Position numbers and translations under genes: made by a program. Positions 52,384-61,683 of a stretch of 64,000 bases of DNA are shown piece by piece. The notes under the pieces were generated by a model. The model ran no database searches. It saw only the letters and a program-made list of their open reading frames with translations, and was not told the DNA's origin. Within the stretch, counting starts at the first letter, position 1; every line of letters starts with the position of its first letter. Source of the DNA: Breviolum minutum Mf 1.05b.01 (lineage: Eukaryota; Sar; Dinophyceae; Suessiales; Symbiodiniaceae); the NCBI GenBank assembly GCA_000507305.1, contig DF239803.1, forward strand, positions 1 through 64,000, in the 5' to 3' direction.

Positions 52384-52486
52384 CTAGGTGGTGGTTTTAA
52401 ATATTTTTTATTTTCATCCCGATCCTTGGGGAAAGGATGCAATTTGACGAATATTTTTCAGATGGGTTGGTTCAACCACCACCTAG
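52384..52486. mobile_element. Family G TIR element starting at an exon end
   Basis: CTAGGTGGTGGTTTTAAATA ... GACGAATATTTTTCAGATGG GTTGGTTCAACCACCACCTAG. Flanks TGAA and TAAA (one mismatch). A short open stretch then ends at GTAAGG (52503). Confidence 0.85.
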
Positions 52487-52717
52487 TAAATGGTGGTGAA
52501 AAGTAAGGGAATCCCCCCCAAAGTCTCCGAAAAAATCAGCTTTAGGAATCTTACGAATCCTGGGAGATTTGAAGATGGAAAATCCGGGGGGAACATGGTT
52601 GGAACTTTTGAATTCTTTGGCTGAAAAAGAAATCTTTTTTTTAAGGAGATGATTCTAGATTCTCAGTGAAATTTTAAAAGAGAATGATACTTAGAGAATG
52701 TTGCCTGAATCCTCCAA

Positions 52718-52806
52718 AGGTCTGAAAATTTGGGCCCCAAATTTCACCCACCAAAACCCAGACCTTTTTGGGGCTTTCTGTTTGACACCCAAACAGAGGG
52801 TCTGGG
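52718..52806. mobile_element. Family I repeat
   Basis: GGTCTGAAAATTTGGGCCCC ... CCAGACCTTTTTGGGGC ... GACACCCAAACAGAGGGTCTGG; ends form an inverted repeat. Related to 31368-31451. Confidence 0.65.
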
Positions 52807-52823
52807 TGGATATTTTCCCACCT

Positions 52824-52930
52824 GGAAAGGATTCGATGGCGATCGCCACTCCCATGTATGTCTTGGTTGATCGTGGCCGACTTTTTTTCACCGAACTTAG
52901 GGGTTGGAACGTAGCCATCGATCCTGAAAC
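52824..52930. mobile_element. Family H TIR element, diverged
   Basis: GGAAAGGATTCGATGGCGATCG CCACTCCCA ... GGTTGATCGTGG ... GTAGCCATCGATCCTG; same left arm as 38096, interior different. Confidence 0.55.
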
Positions 52931-53039
52931 ACTCACTACGGTGCATATATTTTTTCAAATGCGCACAGATTCCTTTGGAACATGTGAGCCACGAAAAAAA
53001 ACGGCTATTACTTTCCATTGAATCCTGATCCTTAGAATG

Positions 53040-53989
53040 GTTTATGAAGTAATCTCTATATCATTGGGTAGTATAATCCCCATATATACCCTAAACAACC
53101 AGTAAAAAACCCTAAATGGTAGTTATATTCCCTACCATTAGATACCCACTTATATATATAATTCCCTTATAATGGTTTATTTATATACCCTATAAACACC
53201 CTTTCGGGTCCCTTTTTTCATTGCTAAGGGGTGTCTTCACGCCTTGGGGTTTGGGGTTGAGCGACGGATCTGATCTTCCATCTTCCCCTGCAACAAGTAG
53301 ATGGTCATGTTTTTTTTGGTGTTGGAAGATGGGTAATTAATTGAAACAAGGTTAAAACACATTGGGACTAGAGCGACTTCTTTTTTTTTGTCATAAGAGA
53401 CTTGTTTTCCAGAATTGAGGAATTTGGATTTTGATTTCAAAACGGTCACAACTGGATGTTCCAAGGTCAAAAAGACTCTGGGTTTCTTTTGGAATTCGAG
53501 CAGGACCGTTTTATTTGCCGTTCTTACCTCATTTTACAAGCAAGAGATTTCGCACAGTCTCTTTTTCGCTTGGTTACGCTTGAACAGAAACAGAAAGTTG
53601 GTAGTGGGTGGGTAAAGCAATGATAAAGAACTCCAGCATATCATTATTGATTTTATGCTTGCTTGTATCTTGCTGTTCCGATAGTTATTTTTGGGTGTTC
53701 CAAGCTGCCATTCCAATGACCAATCTGCCTCAAATCAATGTTTCATGATCCGTTCACTTCCTTCTCAAACAAAACATCTGACATGATGAGATGGGGTTCC
53801 GAAAAACCGTCCAACATGACGCTTGCTGGGTGGTTTCGATTGATGTTGGTTTTCGTGGAGCCTTAGGCCTTTGGGATCCCCTTAAGGATCCCTTTAAAAC
53901 CAAGGGAATTTCTACTCCAGCTAGCTCAAGCTAACTCAAGCATTTTCAAGCTTCCTTTGCTGGGCTTCTGGGCTCACAACCACAACCAG
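53040..53989. other. Intron, AT-rich
   Basis: 53050-53200 is a run of TATACCC/TATATA motifs with several short self-complementary pieces. No exon recognised before 53990. Confidence 0.45.
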
Positions 53990-54073
53990 GAGCCAGGGGA
54001 TCTTCTCTTCGTCCCAGAAGGATGGGGTCATGCAACCCTTTTGCAGAGCTACGCAGCGCCTCTGACTGAATGA
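53990..54073 (+). CDS. Terminal exon of JmjC gene, second metal-ligand region
   Basis: Acceptor CACAACCAG|; reads EPGDLLFVPEGWGHATLLQS YAAPLTE, TGA at 54071. GDLLFVPEGWGHATL is the C-terminal JmjC/cupin signature (G-D/E-xxFVP-x-x-W-x-H-A-x-L), with the distal His. Pairs with the HxH exon at 50822. The minus strand is open here too but carries no such motif. Confidence 0.7.
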   Translation, partial: EPGDLLFVPEGWGHATLLQSYAAPLTE

Positions 54074-54810
54074 CTGAGCATTCCAAGCGAAAGGAGTTGT
54101 GCAGTTTCCCTGGTTTTCTTGGCGTTTGAAACAACAAAAACCGAAGCAAACAAATGGTTTAGTTGGGAAATCCGGGATTTCCCTACCCAAATCAGAATCT
54201 AGCTTGGTGAATTATGCTTTAGAAAGATCAATGATTTTTGATTGTGCAACTTGATGTTTTCTGTAATCCACATCAATGCTTGATGTTTTTGGCTTCTTCA
54301 ACATGTTGCCATCATCAAAATGAATCCCGAAAACAGGAAATATCAAGTTGCCCCAATTTGGACATATTTGATGGTTTCAAAGCATCTGAATTATTTGACA
54401 CTAGTTGTCGCTAGTTGTGGAGGAATCTACCATGAATTACAAGCAGATGTATCAAAAATCCACTGGGTGGGAACCCAACCGCCAGCTGAAGCATATGTGC
54501 CAGGGTCTAAACTCCCATGATTGGGGATGGTGTAGGTTTGCAGGTTTGCAGTCGGCCTGGTGTAGGTGCAGTGGCCCAAGGATTCCGTCATCGCCAAGGA
54601 TAACTTGTGATCCATGTAGCACCCACAGATTCAATTCATGGAAATTCTTCAAAAGAATGGACATTGACTTCATAGTGCAATTTTGCCAACCTTCTTTTGA
54701 AGTTGTTCCCTATTTGTAGAAGAAAACACTTTTGGTTTCTGTACACTCAAGATTTTGTTGAGTGAAATAGAAGCTCTTTCCGTTTTTTTTTGTTGAGGGG
54801 CTCCTTGGCC
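54074..54810. other. Intergenic
   Basis: A + frame at 54405-54719 is open (SAWCRCSGPRIPSSPRITCD) but unsupported. Nothing else recognised. Confidence 0.4.
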
Positions 54811-56185
54811 ATGGACCAGTTGATAGGCTATCTGCCTCGACTGCTTGGAAGTTGTACCGGGCTGAATCTGAAGGATGCAGATCAAGAATTGATAGCTGCA
54901 TGCATTGAAGGGGAAAGTTCCCAGAAAGTTCAGGTGCTCATTCGTGACAGAAATGTGAACATCCGTGATTCAGAGGGAAAGACACCACTGCATCACGCGA
55001 GCCGGCAGGGGAATGTGGAACTAGTGATGTTGCTCTTAGAAGCAGGTGCAGATCAAGACTTAGAGGATCACTCTGGATCAAAGCCATTGCATTCTGCTGT
55101 CACGAAAGGTCAGATCGAAGTGATGAAAGTGTTGATACAGAAAGGCGCGCGCCTCTCCAGATTTGCCTCATAGGGACACAAACACCCCATTATGCCTGGC
55201 AGCCAGCTTTAATCAAGTGAAGACTATTCAATGGCTGATTGAGGCAAAGGCCTCCATGAACAAGGCTGGTTGGATCGGTACACCGGTCTACGAAACCGCT
55301 GGGGAACGCCGTTCCCTCGAAGCGCTTCGTGTACTTCTGAAAGCCAGGGCAGATCCAGATGTAAAGGGCACCATGTTTCCAGCCACGCCCCTGTTCAATG
55401 CATCTGGCGACAATCATGTGGAAGGGGTGCGTTTGCTACTTGAAGCCAGGGCAGATGTAGAACTTGGTAGCAGATGTAGAACTTGGTATCACATTCCTTT
55501 TCGATCCGGAACACCGCTCATGTGGGCAGCAGAGAAAGGTCGGTCGGAAGTGATACGTTTGTTGCTTCAGGCCAAGGCTATCGTTGATAGAACTCTTGGT
55601 TCTTCAACACCACTTTTCTCTGCAGCTGAAGGTGGTCATATCGAAACAGTGCGTTTGCTCCTCAGCGCCAGGGCAGATGTTCACAAGACCAGCAAACACC
55701 GAGGAGCAACGCCTTTGTTCATCGCAGCTGAAAGCGGACATACCGAAGTACTTTGGCTGTTGATACGCGCCAGAGGACATGTAAACAATGCCACAACAGA
55801 TGGCAATGGTCTGACTCCACTCTTCAGTGCAGCTGCCGCTGGTCATGTGGATGGAGTGCACATGCTTTTGGACGCTAGGGCGGATGCAAACAGAGGCACG
55901 TGGGCTGGCGTAACAGCACTTGGTGCTGGGGCTACTGCTGGGAGCGTCGAGGTGGTCAAATTGTTGATTCGGTCCAGGGTGAATGTGGACCAGGCGGATA
56001 GATATGGAGCAACACCTTTGTTCGTCGCAGCGGGCCTTGGCCATCTCCAAGTCATTCGTTCGCTCCTAGACGCTCGAGCCTCAGTCAACAAAGCGGCCTT
56101 TGAAGGTCAAGTGACACCATGGATGATTGCAGAACAGAAGGGCCATAGGCAAGTCTGTGATTTCTTTATAGGCGTTCATCTTTGA
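54811..56185 (+). CDS. Ankyrin-repeat protein with one frameshift
   Basis: ATG 54811 (MDQLIGYLPRLLGSCTGLNL) opens a frame with about three ankyrin repeats (GKTPLHHASRQGNVELVMLL; SKPLHSAVTKGQIEVMKVL) and stops at TAG 55171. The next frame, open from about 55142 to TGA 56183, continues without a gap: ten more repeats such as TPLFSAAEGGHIETVRLLL, TPLFIAAESGHTEVLWLL and TPLFVAAGLGHLQVIRSLL. The two frames overlap at 55142-55170 within one repeat, so a one-base indel, not an intron, separates them. Without it the product would be about 455 residues, essentially all ankyrin. Unlike its neighbours it has no visible introns over 1.3 kb, which suggests a retrocopy or a recent gene. It may be a pseudogene or carry a sequencing error. 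Confidence 0.85.
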
Positions 56186-56691
56186 AAGATTTGTGTGTGT
56201 ATCAAAATTAGGGGACCTTACAATCATCTAAAATACATTCTTGCTTTATGATATTTTATGATGGTAAAACTGACTGAAAGAAGACGAACAAAACCCGAAC
56301 AAAAGTCCATGTGACGCGGCTGTAGAATTCGAAAGGATTTTGAGACACAACCATGGCAGCCACATGAGCTTTGCCAACGTTTTTTCCTTGGGAAAGGTGT
56401 TGAGCTCTTGTGCAGATTGACAGCTCCCTTACTCCAAAAAGGGCCCCATTTCCACATTTGTACCGTGGAAACCGGAGAAGATGACCATGCAAAAGCTGCA
56501 GCTGAGTGTTTTTTCATAGCCAAGGGTATCGAAATAAAAGCGCAAAAGAACATACAGGAAGTCAAGCAGACATATGATGTCTTTGTGTCGCAAACTGGCT
56601 TTTTTCGAATGTTCATCATCTCTTCATCCCTGATTTTTTCTCCAGGCCTAAGATTGTTGTTTTGTATTTGCTGGTTTACTGAAATCAATAA

Positions 56692-56808
56692 TGCCCCCCC
56701 CGAAAACTACGATGACTACTGTAGCTGGAAAATCCGCCGCACAGCTAAGATGTATTCCCTATTGAAAAAGGAGGATTTTCCAGTTAGTCATGTTAGTTTT
56801 CAGGGATA
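56692..56808. mobile_element. Family E TIR element
   Basis: CCCCCCCCGAAAACTACGATG ACTACTG ... GATGTATTCCCTATTG ... GATTTTCCAGTTAGTCATGT TAGTTTTCAGGG. Confidence 0.65.
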
Positions 56809-57149
56809 GTAATAGCAACAATAATACTAATAATCATCGTCAACACCCGAAATCCAGGTGGGTGTGGCACAAGAATTTGTTCCTTGGACAAGCATTCACG
56901 GCACCTTGGAGAAGCAATCAAATTACTGCGGCCGGGTGGGCCGGGAAAAAACCGGTGGGCCTGCTGGCGGTAGGTGTTGAGACGCAATTCTTGTGAGCCA
57001 TTTTTTCTAGCACCTTTTGAAAACATACAGTTTTGAAACTTCGTGAAGTGTTTTTTCTTCTTAGCTATATCAAATATGGTATATTTTCATGAGAAATCTC
57101 TGAAGTGTCCCGAATGTATTGATCCATCCTTAGGAGTTTCCATCCCGAA

Positions 57150-57240
57150 AAGTTAGGAAAAATCAACATAGCAACGGAAAATCCGCCATGAAAGTAGTTG
57201 GTCGCTGTATTTTCTGTTGGAAAAAGGGTGGATTTCCGAC
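57150..57240. mobile_element. Family E element, partial
   Basis: AAAAATCAACATAGCAACGG AAAATCCGCC ... GTATTTTCTGTTGGAAAAAG GGTGGATTTCC; right arm lost. Confidence 0.5.
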
Positions 57241-57422
57241 CCTTCGACGTGTTTAGACCTCCATGTTGGCCCAAAATCATCGACCATTGAGGATGACGCG
57301 ACCAATCTCCACCTCCATTGGCGGTTCGCCAAGGAATCTCAACCAAATCACCACGGGGGGCGAAAAAAAACGCCGGACCTGAAGAGGAATGACCTGTTGT
57401 GCAAAAAAATCCGAAAACGGAG

Positions 57423-57605
57423 CTGGCGAGGAGCATTCTGGAAGTGAATTCTGAAGATTTGGAGGGTCGCAAACTCCGCAAATTGGCAGCCGAACCGGTC
57501 ACCGGGTATCCAGATATGACGCTGGAAATGAAGGAAAAAGTTATGGCGGAGCTGTGGAGGGGAAGGTGGGAAGGCTTTGCTTGGGCGATTTTTGCGGTGA
57601 ACTAG
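57423..57605 (+). CDS. Terminal exon of unrecognised protein
   Basis: After AAACGGAG| reads LARSILEVNSEDLEGRKLRK, LAAEPVTGYPDMTLEMKEKV, MAELWRGRWEGFAWAIFAVN and TAG. Strong coding pattern with Leu/Glu/Lys helices; no family named. It lies 250 bp upstream of the retroelement ORFs. Confidence 0.6.
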   Translation: MARSILEVNSEDLEGRKLRKLAAEPVTGYPDMTLEMKEKVMAELWRGRWEGFAWAIFAVN

Positions 57606-57790
57606 CTGAGTGAAAAACAAGACTTAAGCGTAACAAGGCATTTGCTGATTCCAGGGGATCATCCTATCCTAAGCGGTGAACCATGATTACGTATGCATAT
57701 ATGCGTGTATTAACAATAGATACTAAGAATACATATTTAGAATACATATTATTTGCGTAGCAATGTGTGCTCAGGGTGTGGAGGGAGGGA

Positions 57791-57836
57791 AGCCCCATTT
57801 TCGTTGTAGTGCAAGCCCCATTTTCGTTGTAGTGCA
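57791..57836. repeat. 23-bp perfect tandem duplication
   Basis: AGCCCCATTTTCGTTGTAGT GCA at 57791-57813 and again at 57814-57836, ending 21 bp before the recombinase ORF. Could be a terminal repeat of the element or part of its promoter. Confidence 0.9.
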
Positions 57837-57857
57837 AGCTAGAGGGGGAATTCATGG

Positions 57858-60029
57858 ATGGATCTTGGTCTAGAAGACATTTTGGACCCGGTTTTTAACA
57901 GTGGTGGTCACTGGTTGGATAACGAAGTTCCCTCTGAGAGCTACAACGATGATATACCGGAGCTTGAAGAGCACATTCCTTTGGAAGAAGACTCACGGGT
58001 TGAACAAACCGACAATACTCCTGTGATGCCATCTAACATTGGGATTGAGACTCTTTTGACTGGTCTTGACTTTGTAGACTCTTTGACGAGCGCTACAGCA
58101 GACGTAGGTGTCTCTTCGCCTTTTGTGCAGCCATGGGAAAGAGGACCTATGAATCAACTCTTCGCCAAGAGCGCTGGCATCGATGCTCTTCCAAAAGGAC
58201 TGAATGCATTTGCTGGCGAATGGCAAAGGCAACCAAGTTTAGTCGCTATGGAAACAGCAGAAGTTGCGAAGCCAAAACATTCAAAGCAACCCCTGGTACC
58301 TTCATTCCTGCACGTGGTTTGCAATGTCAGGGATGTGGACTTTCTTGAAAACCGCAAAGCTAGCATGAAGGTTGCTGTGGACAAGTTCTGCAAGTTGATC
58401 TTGATGAATCCAAAAGGGTTCGAATTGGGCTCGCATCTTACCGTGGACATGTCTGATCAAGAGCAGGAGAAGGACATCTTGGACTGGCTAGAAGCAGCTT
58501 TTTCGATGAAAGCTCCAAACACAGTGAACAAAAGAGCTAGCGCTTTGCTGCTGTACGCCACCTTCGTCTACGACTATGGATCTGGGAAACCCTTCCCAGT
58601 TTCTTCTGGCGAGGTTGTCAAGTACTTCCAGCTGTTGAAAGAGTCAGGAAGGTATGTGTCAAGAGCTTCTTCCTTACGTGAGGCTTTGAGATTCGCGCAT
58701 TACACAGTTGGCTTGAAAGGAGCACTCAGCGCATGTGACGATGTCAGAGCTAAGGCACTGTCTGAAGCCATGATGCTGCAAGGTCCAGAGTGGTGCCCCG
58801 CAGACCCTTTGACAGTCTTGGAGGTGAGAATCTTCCATGCAATAATGGAAGACGAGTCGCAACCGGATCTGGATCGTTTTGCTGCAGGTTGCACTTTGAT
58901 GATGATATACGGACGTTGCAGGGCGTCAGATTTGTGCCACATCCAAAAGATCATCTATGATTTCAGCAGTTCGGGCGATGGCACTGGATATCTGGAATTG
59001 CAAACGAAGTTTCACAAAACAGCCAGGCGCTCAGGGCAGAGAGCCAAATTGCTGCCCATAGTAGCACCTTCAGTTGGAATCGATGGAAGGCCTTGGGCCC
59101 TCAAATTCAAAGGTTTGAGGGAGAAGCTGGGCTTGTGTGACACTGGAGAGAATTTCCCTTTTTGGCCAGCGCCGCTGGAGATCCGTGACGGAAAAGTCCT
59201 GTGGTCGAAGAGGCCATTGATGTCTACGGAAATCTCCCGTTGGCTTGTTACTGCTTTGGACATCCCAGAGACTTCGAAGCGAAGCATTTCAAGCCACTCC
59301 TGTAAGGCGACTTGCCTTTCCTGGATGTCAAAGATGGGTGCGACGAAGGAAGTGAGGGACATTCTCGGAAGACATGTCTCAGCTCTGGAGGGTGCAGGTC
59401 CACTTTATTCGAGGGATCTCTTGTCCTCACCTCTCAGACAATTGGATGAAACCATCGACCTCATCAGAAGATCTGTCTTCATGCCAGACCACACTCGGTC
59501 AGGGATGCTGTTGAAGTCGAATCGTGAAGATGCTTCCTCCGCTTCCCTTTTCCCAACCAAGAGGCCCAAGCTGGAGAACAACGTGGTGATCAAGGTCAAG
59601 GACGACTTGCCTTTGGAAGCCGATGAGAATATTGACTCTTCAGAGACTTCAGAAGCAGAGAGCTATTCGTCAAGTGTTGACGTGGTAGCAGAAAGGGTGG
59701 ACCCCAACAACGTAGTCCATCTACTTGACGTCAAAGAAGATGAAGAATTCTTCAAACACAAGCGGACCAAGGTGGTTCACATTGTTTCCCCAGACTGCAG
59801 AGTTGATGACGCAAAGCTTTTCAATTGCGGTCGCAGTTTGAACGGCAATTACATGTGTGCTCCATTTGTCATTGGAGTTGACCTTAAGTGTTCCTCATGC
59901 TTGAAAGGCAAGAGGTTTGTGCCAGAAGACCAGATCCCTCAGAGCCTTGACAAGAGTCCGTCCGATTGGTGTGAGAAAACAAACCGCTGCGTGAATCAGC
60001 AGAAGCTGCTCATGACTGCAGTCAAGTGA
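57858..60029 (+). CDS. Tyrosine recombinase
   Basis: 723 codons, ATG at 57858; a second ATG four bases upstream leads only to a short frame. Residues 1-100 are acidic and unrecognised. Around 180-330 is a core-binding-like helical region. The catalytic part has Arg355 in YGRCRASDL, His480 in SSHSCKAT, His506 in LGRHV and Tyr517 in GPLYSRDL, the R...HxxR...H...Y set of tyrosine recombinases. Position 483, normally Arg of HxxR, is Lys. After the catalytic domain comes an acidic linker, then a Cys-rich tail (FNCGRSLNGNYMC, DLKCSSCLKG) that may bind zinc. The product would insert or excise circular element DNA in the nucleus. The frame is intact, so this copy may be recent. Confidence 0.8.
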   Translation: MDLGLEDILDPVFNSGGHWLDNEVPSESYNDDIPELEEHIPLEEDSRVEQTDNTPVMPSNIGIETLLTGLDFVDSLTSATADVGVSSPFVQPWERGPMNQLFAKSAGIDALPKGLNAFAGEWQRQPSLVAMETAEVAKPKHSKQPLVPSFLHVVCNVRDVDFLENRKASMKVAVDKFCKLILMNPKGFELGSHLTVDMSDQEQEKDILDWLEAAFSMKAPNTVNKRASALLLYATFVYDYGSGKPFPVSSGEVVKYFQLLKESGRYVSRASSLREALRFAHYTVGLKGALSACDDVRAKALSEAMMLQGPEWCPADPLTVLEVRIFHAIMEDESQPDLDRFAAGCTLMMIYGRCRASDLCHIQKIIYDFSSSGDGTGYLELQTKFHKTARRSGQRAKLLPIVAPSVGIDGRPWALKFKGLREKLGLCDTGENFPFWPAPLEIRDGKVLWSKRPLMSTEISRWLVTALDIPETSKRSISSHSCKATCLSWMSKMGATKEVRDILGRHVSALEGAGPLYSRDLLSSPLRQLDETIDLIRRSVFMPDHTRSGMLLKSNREDASSASLFPTKRPKLENNVVIKVKDDLPLEADENIDSSETSEAESYSSSVDVVAERVDPNNVVHLLDVKEDEEFFKHKRTKVVHIVSPDCRVDDAKLFNCGRSLNGNYMCAPFVIGVDLKCSSCLKGKRFVPEDQIPQSLDKSPSDWCEKTNRCVNQQKLLMTAVK

Positions 60030-60414
60030 AAGCCAGCTTGCATCAGTGTTGGCATGTTGTCATGTTTGAGACGAGCAGTGCATACATGTTTCATTAATAT
60101 CATTATACTCGTATTATACCTTGGTGTCTGTATATTTTTATTTTGATATATCACATTGATATTCATGAATCTTTTGCACATGATGTGCATTGACCATGAC
60201 GGTCATGAGAGATGGAATGAATCCATCATAGAATCGGTGTGACGCCGATCTGCCATGAAGGCCCAGCAGGTCTCATGAAGAGACAACCTTTGAAAGAAGT
60301 GATATCTCAACTTTTTCTCTTTCAAGTCTTCTTTCATCTAATTGTTTCTTGAATCCATTCATTTGACTCTTTGACATGTCTGATTCTTTCAACTCTTAAC
60401 CCATCCAGAAGGCA
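60030..60414. other. Spacer between recombinase and Gag ORFs, hairpin array
   Basis: 385 bp without a gene. 60176-60284 holds a series of short stem-loops listed below. A CCATCCAG string precedes the Gag ATG. Confidence 0.6.
60176..60284. promoter_or_regulatory. Array of short stem-loops with shared loop
   Basis: GCACA-tga-TGTGC (60176-60188); TGACC-atgac-GGTCA (60191-60205); GATGGA-atgaa-TCCATC (60211-60227); ATCGG-tgtgacg-CCGAT (60233-60249); GCC-atgaa-GGC (60252-60262); GTCTC-atgaa-GAGAC (60270-60284). Stems are perfect. Role unknown; candidates are an RNA packaging or translation signal, or recombinase binding sites. Confidence 0.6.
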
Positions 60415-61683
60415 ATGTCGATTCTGATTGACTCGCAAGCTCAGCTGGACAGCAGGGCGAACGAAATCGGAGTTCCACCAGCAGTCCTAACATCTTTGAA
60501 GAACAATGGCCTGGATACCATGAGTAAGATGGCATACTGGGTGGGACAACCTGGTGCGCCCTTAGATGAAAGTGCTTTGGTCCGGGAGCTCCAATCCATC
60601 ACAGGCACTCGACCATCAGTGGGTGAAGTTGCTTCAGTGAAGAGACTAATTTTCGAAAGTCAGGCATTCACCTTGCAGGTTCTGAAGTCAGCCATTGAAG
60701 CTCCAGGGTCTGATACAGCGACACCGAAGAAGATACCTCCTGCAGAAAAAGAAGCAAGGCTAGCCTCACTGAGGGCAAAAATCACTGGACTCTTGCTCGA
60801 AGGAGTCAACGAGCCAGCAATTTCTTTGTTTGAGCAGACCATGCACCAATATGAGAACAGGGCTATCAAACACATCCCACCTGAAAAATGCATTAGTCGT
60901 GAGTTTGAAATCATGAATGCGAAGGTGGGAAAACAGTTGGTCATAGAAGGAGGAGGAGTGGTGATCCGAGACAGTACTTCCATCCCAGACTCAACAGTGA
61001 ATTCTTCGCTGTCCGTCCAACAAGCATTTGTGAGGAGAGCTTTGGCGTATGAGTTTGCAGACCTCATTTCATTCGAAGCCTCTCAACGTTACTTGGATGC
61101 CCTTTTCAGGCACCTCTCAAGAGAGCCCCCGCCGGGGTACAGGCCCACGACTTTAGCTCAAGTCCTCAGCGCTGACAAAGCAGTCTTCGGCAAGTTAGCA
61201 GAGCTCGGCACCAACGTGAGGAAAGACGCCGCCGGAGTTAGGCCTTTGGACAGCAAGTTGAAAGAAGTTTTGGAGTCCTATGAGGTTTCTTTCTACCTGA
61301 TGCCGATGATCGAGAAGCCGAAGTACATCCCCACAGAACGTCCTCAGCCTTACTATGCTGAGTACTCTGATCACAAAGGCAAAGGCAAAGGAAAGGGCAA
61401 AAAGGGCAAGAAAGGAGGTCACGTGGCAACATGGGTCCCACCATTGCTCAGAGGTGGAAAACCTGTGGATCAGCAAGGAAACCCGATTTGCTTCAACTAT
61501 AACCTTGAAGTTGCTCAGCCGCAGAACCAGGTCAAGCTTGCCCCAGAGGAAGACACATTTGCTGCAAGTGCTATGAAGTCCACCCCTTCTCCTCGGTCCA
61601 CAAGCCTGAAGAGATCAAGAAGAAAGCGTCTTGACTATCAAGACTGGCGGCTTTGGAAGGCCGCCCTTTGCATGAGGCAATAG
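60415..61683 (+). CDS. Gag-like protein of the retroelement
   Basis: 422 codons from ATG 60415. Helical, Ala/Leu/Glu-rich N-terminal half, including LRAKITGLLLEGVNEPAISL and VQQAFVRRALAYEFADLISF. Then a proline-rich part, a basic KGKGKGKGKKGKKGG nucleic-acid-binding run (about residue 323) and GNPICFNYNL, which looks like the first half of a Cys/His finger. The second half of that finger is not in this frame but in the frame of the downstream MT-RT ORF (61509-61631). The last 55 codons of this ORF are therefore probably out of frame relative to the ancestral protein. In related dinoflagellate elements such proteins coat RNA. Confidence 0.7.
   Translation: MSILIDSQAQLDSRANEIGVPPAVLTSLKNNGLDTMSKMAYWVGQPGAPLDESALVRELQSITGTRPSVGEVASVKRLIFESQAFTLQVLKSAIEAPGSDTATPKKIPPAEKEARLASLRAKITGLLLEGVNEPAISLFEQTMHQYENRAIKHIPPEKCISREFEIMNAKVGKQLVIEGGGVVIRDSTSIPDSTVNSSLSVQQAFVRRALAYEFADLISFEASQRYLDALFRHLSREPPPGYRPTTLAQVLSADKAVFGKLAELGTNVRKDAAGVRPLDSKLKEVLESYEVSFYLMPMIEKPKYIPTERPQPYYAEYSDHKGKGKGKGKKGKKGGHVATWVPPLLRGGKPVDQQGNPICFNYNLEVAQPQNQVKLAPEEDTFAASAMKSTPSPRSTSLKRSRRKRLDYQDWRLWKAALCMRQ
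61509..61631 (+). pseudogene. Cys/His finger coded out of frame within the Gag ORF
   Basis: In frame with the downstream MT-RT: a Cys, then GQACPRGRHICCKCYEVHPF and a further His, ending at TGA 61632. Together with GNPICFNYNL in the Gag frame just upstream it makes the Cys/His finger typical of such Gag proteins. A single-base deletion near 61508-61511 would explain the split. Confidence 0.6.

Larger units (their letters stand above)
56186..57422. other. 3' flank and introns; one possible exon
   Basis: A + frame at 56440-56600 reads CTVETGEDDHAKAAAECFFI and KGIEIKAQKNIQEVKQTYDV, coding-like but without firm splice sites; the minus strand is also open. The region also holds family E copies. 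Confidence 0.35.

Noticed and set aside
53936..54190. 84-codon minus-strand ORF
   Set aside because: The + strand carries a clear JmjC end motif with stop over the same bases.
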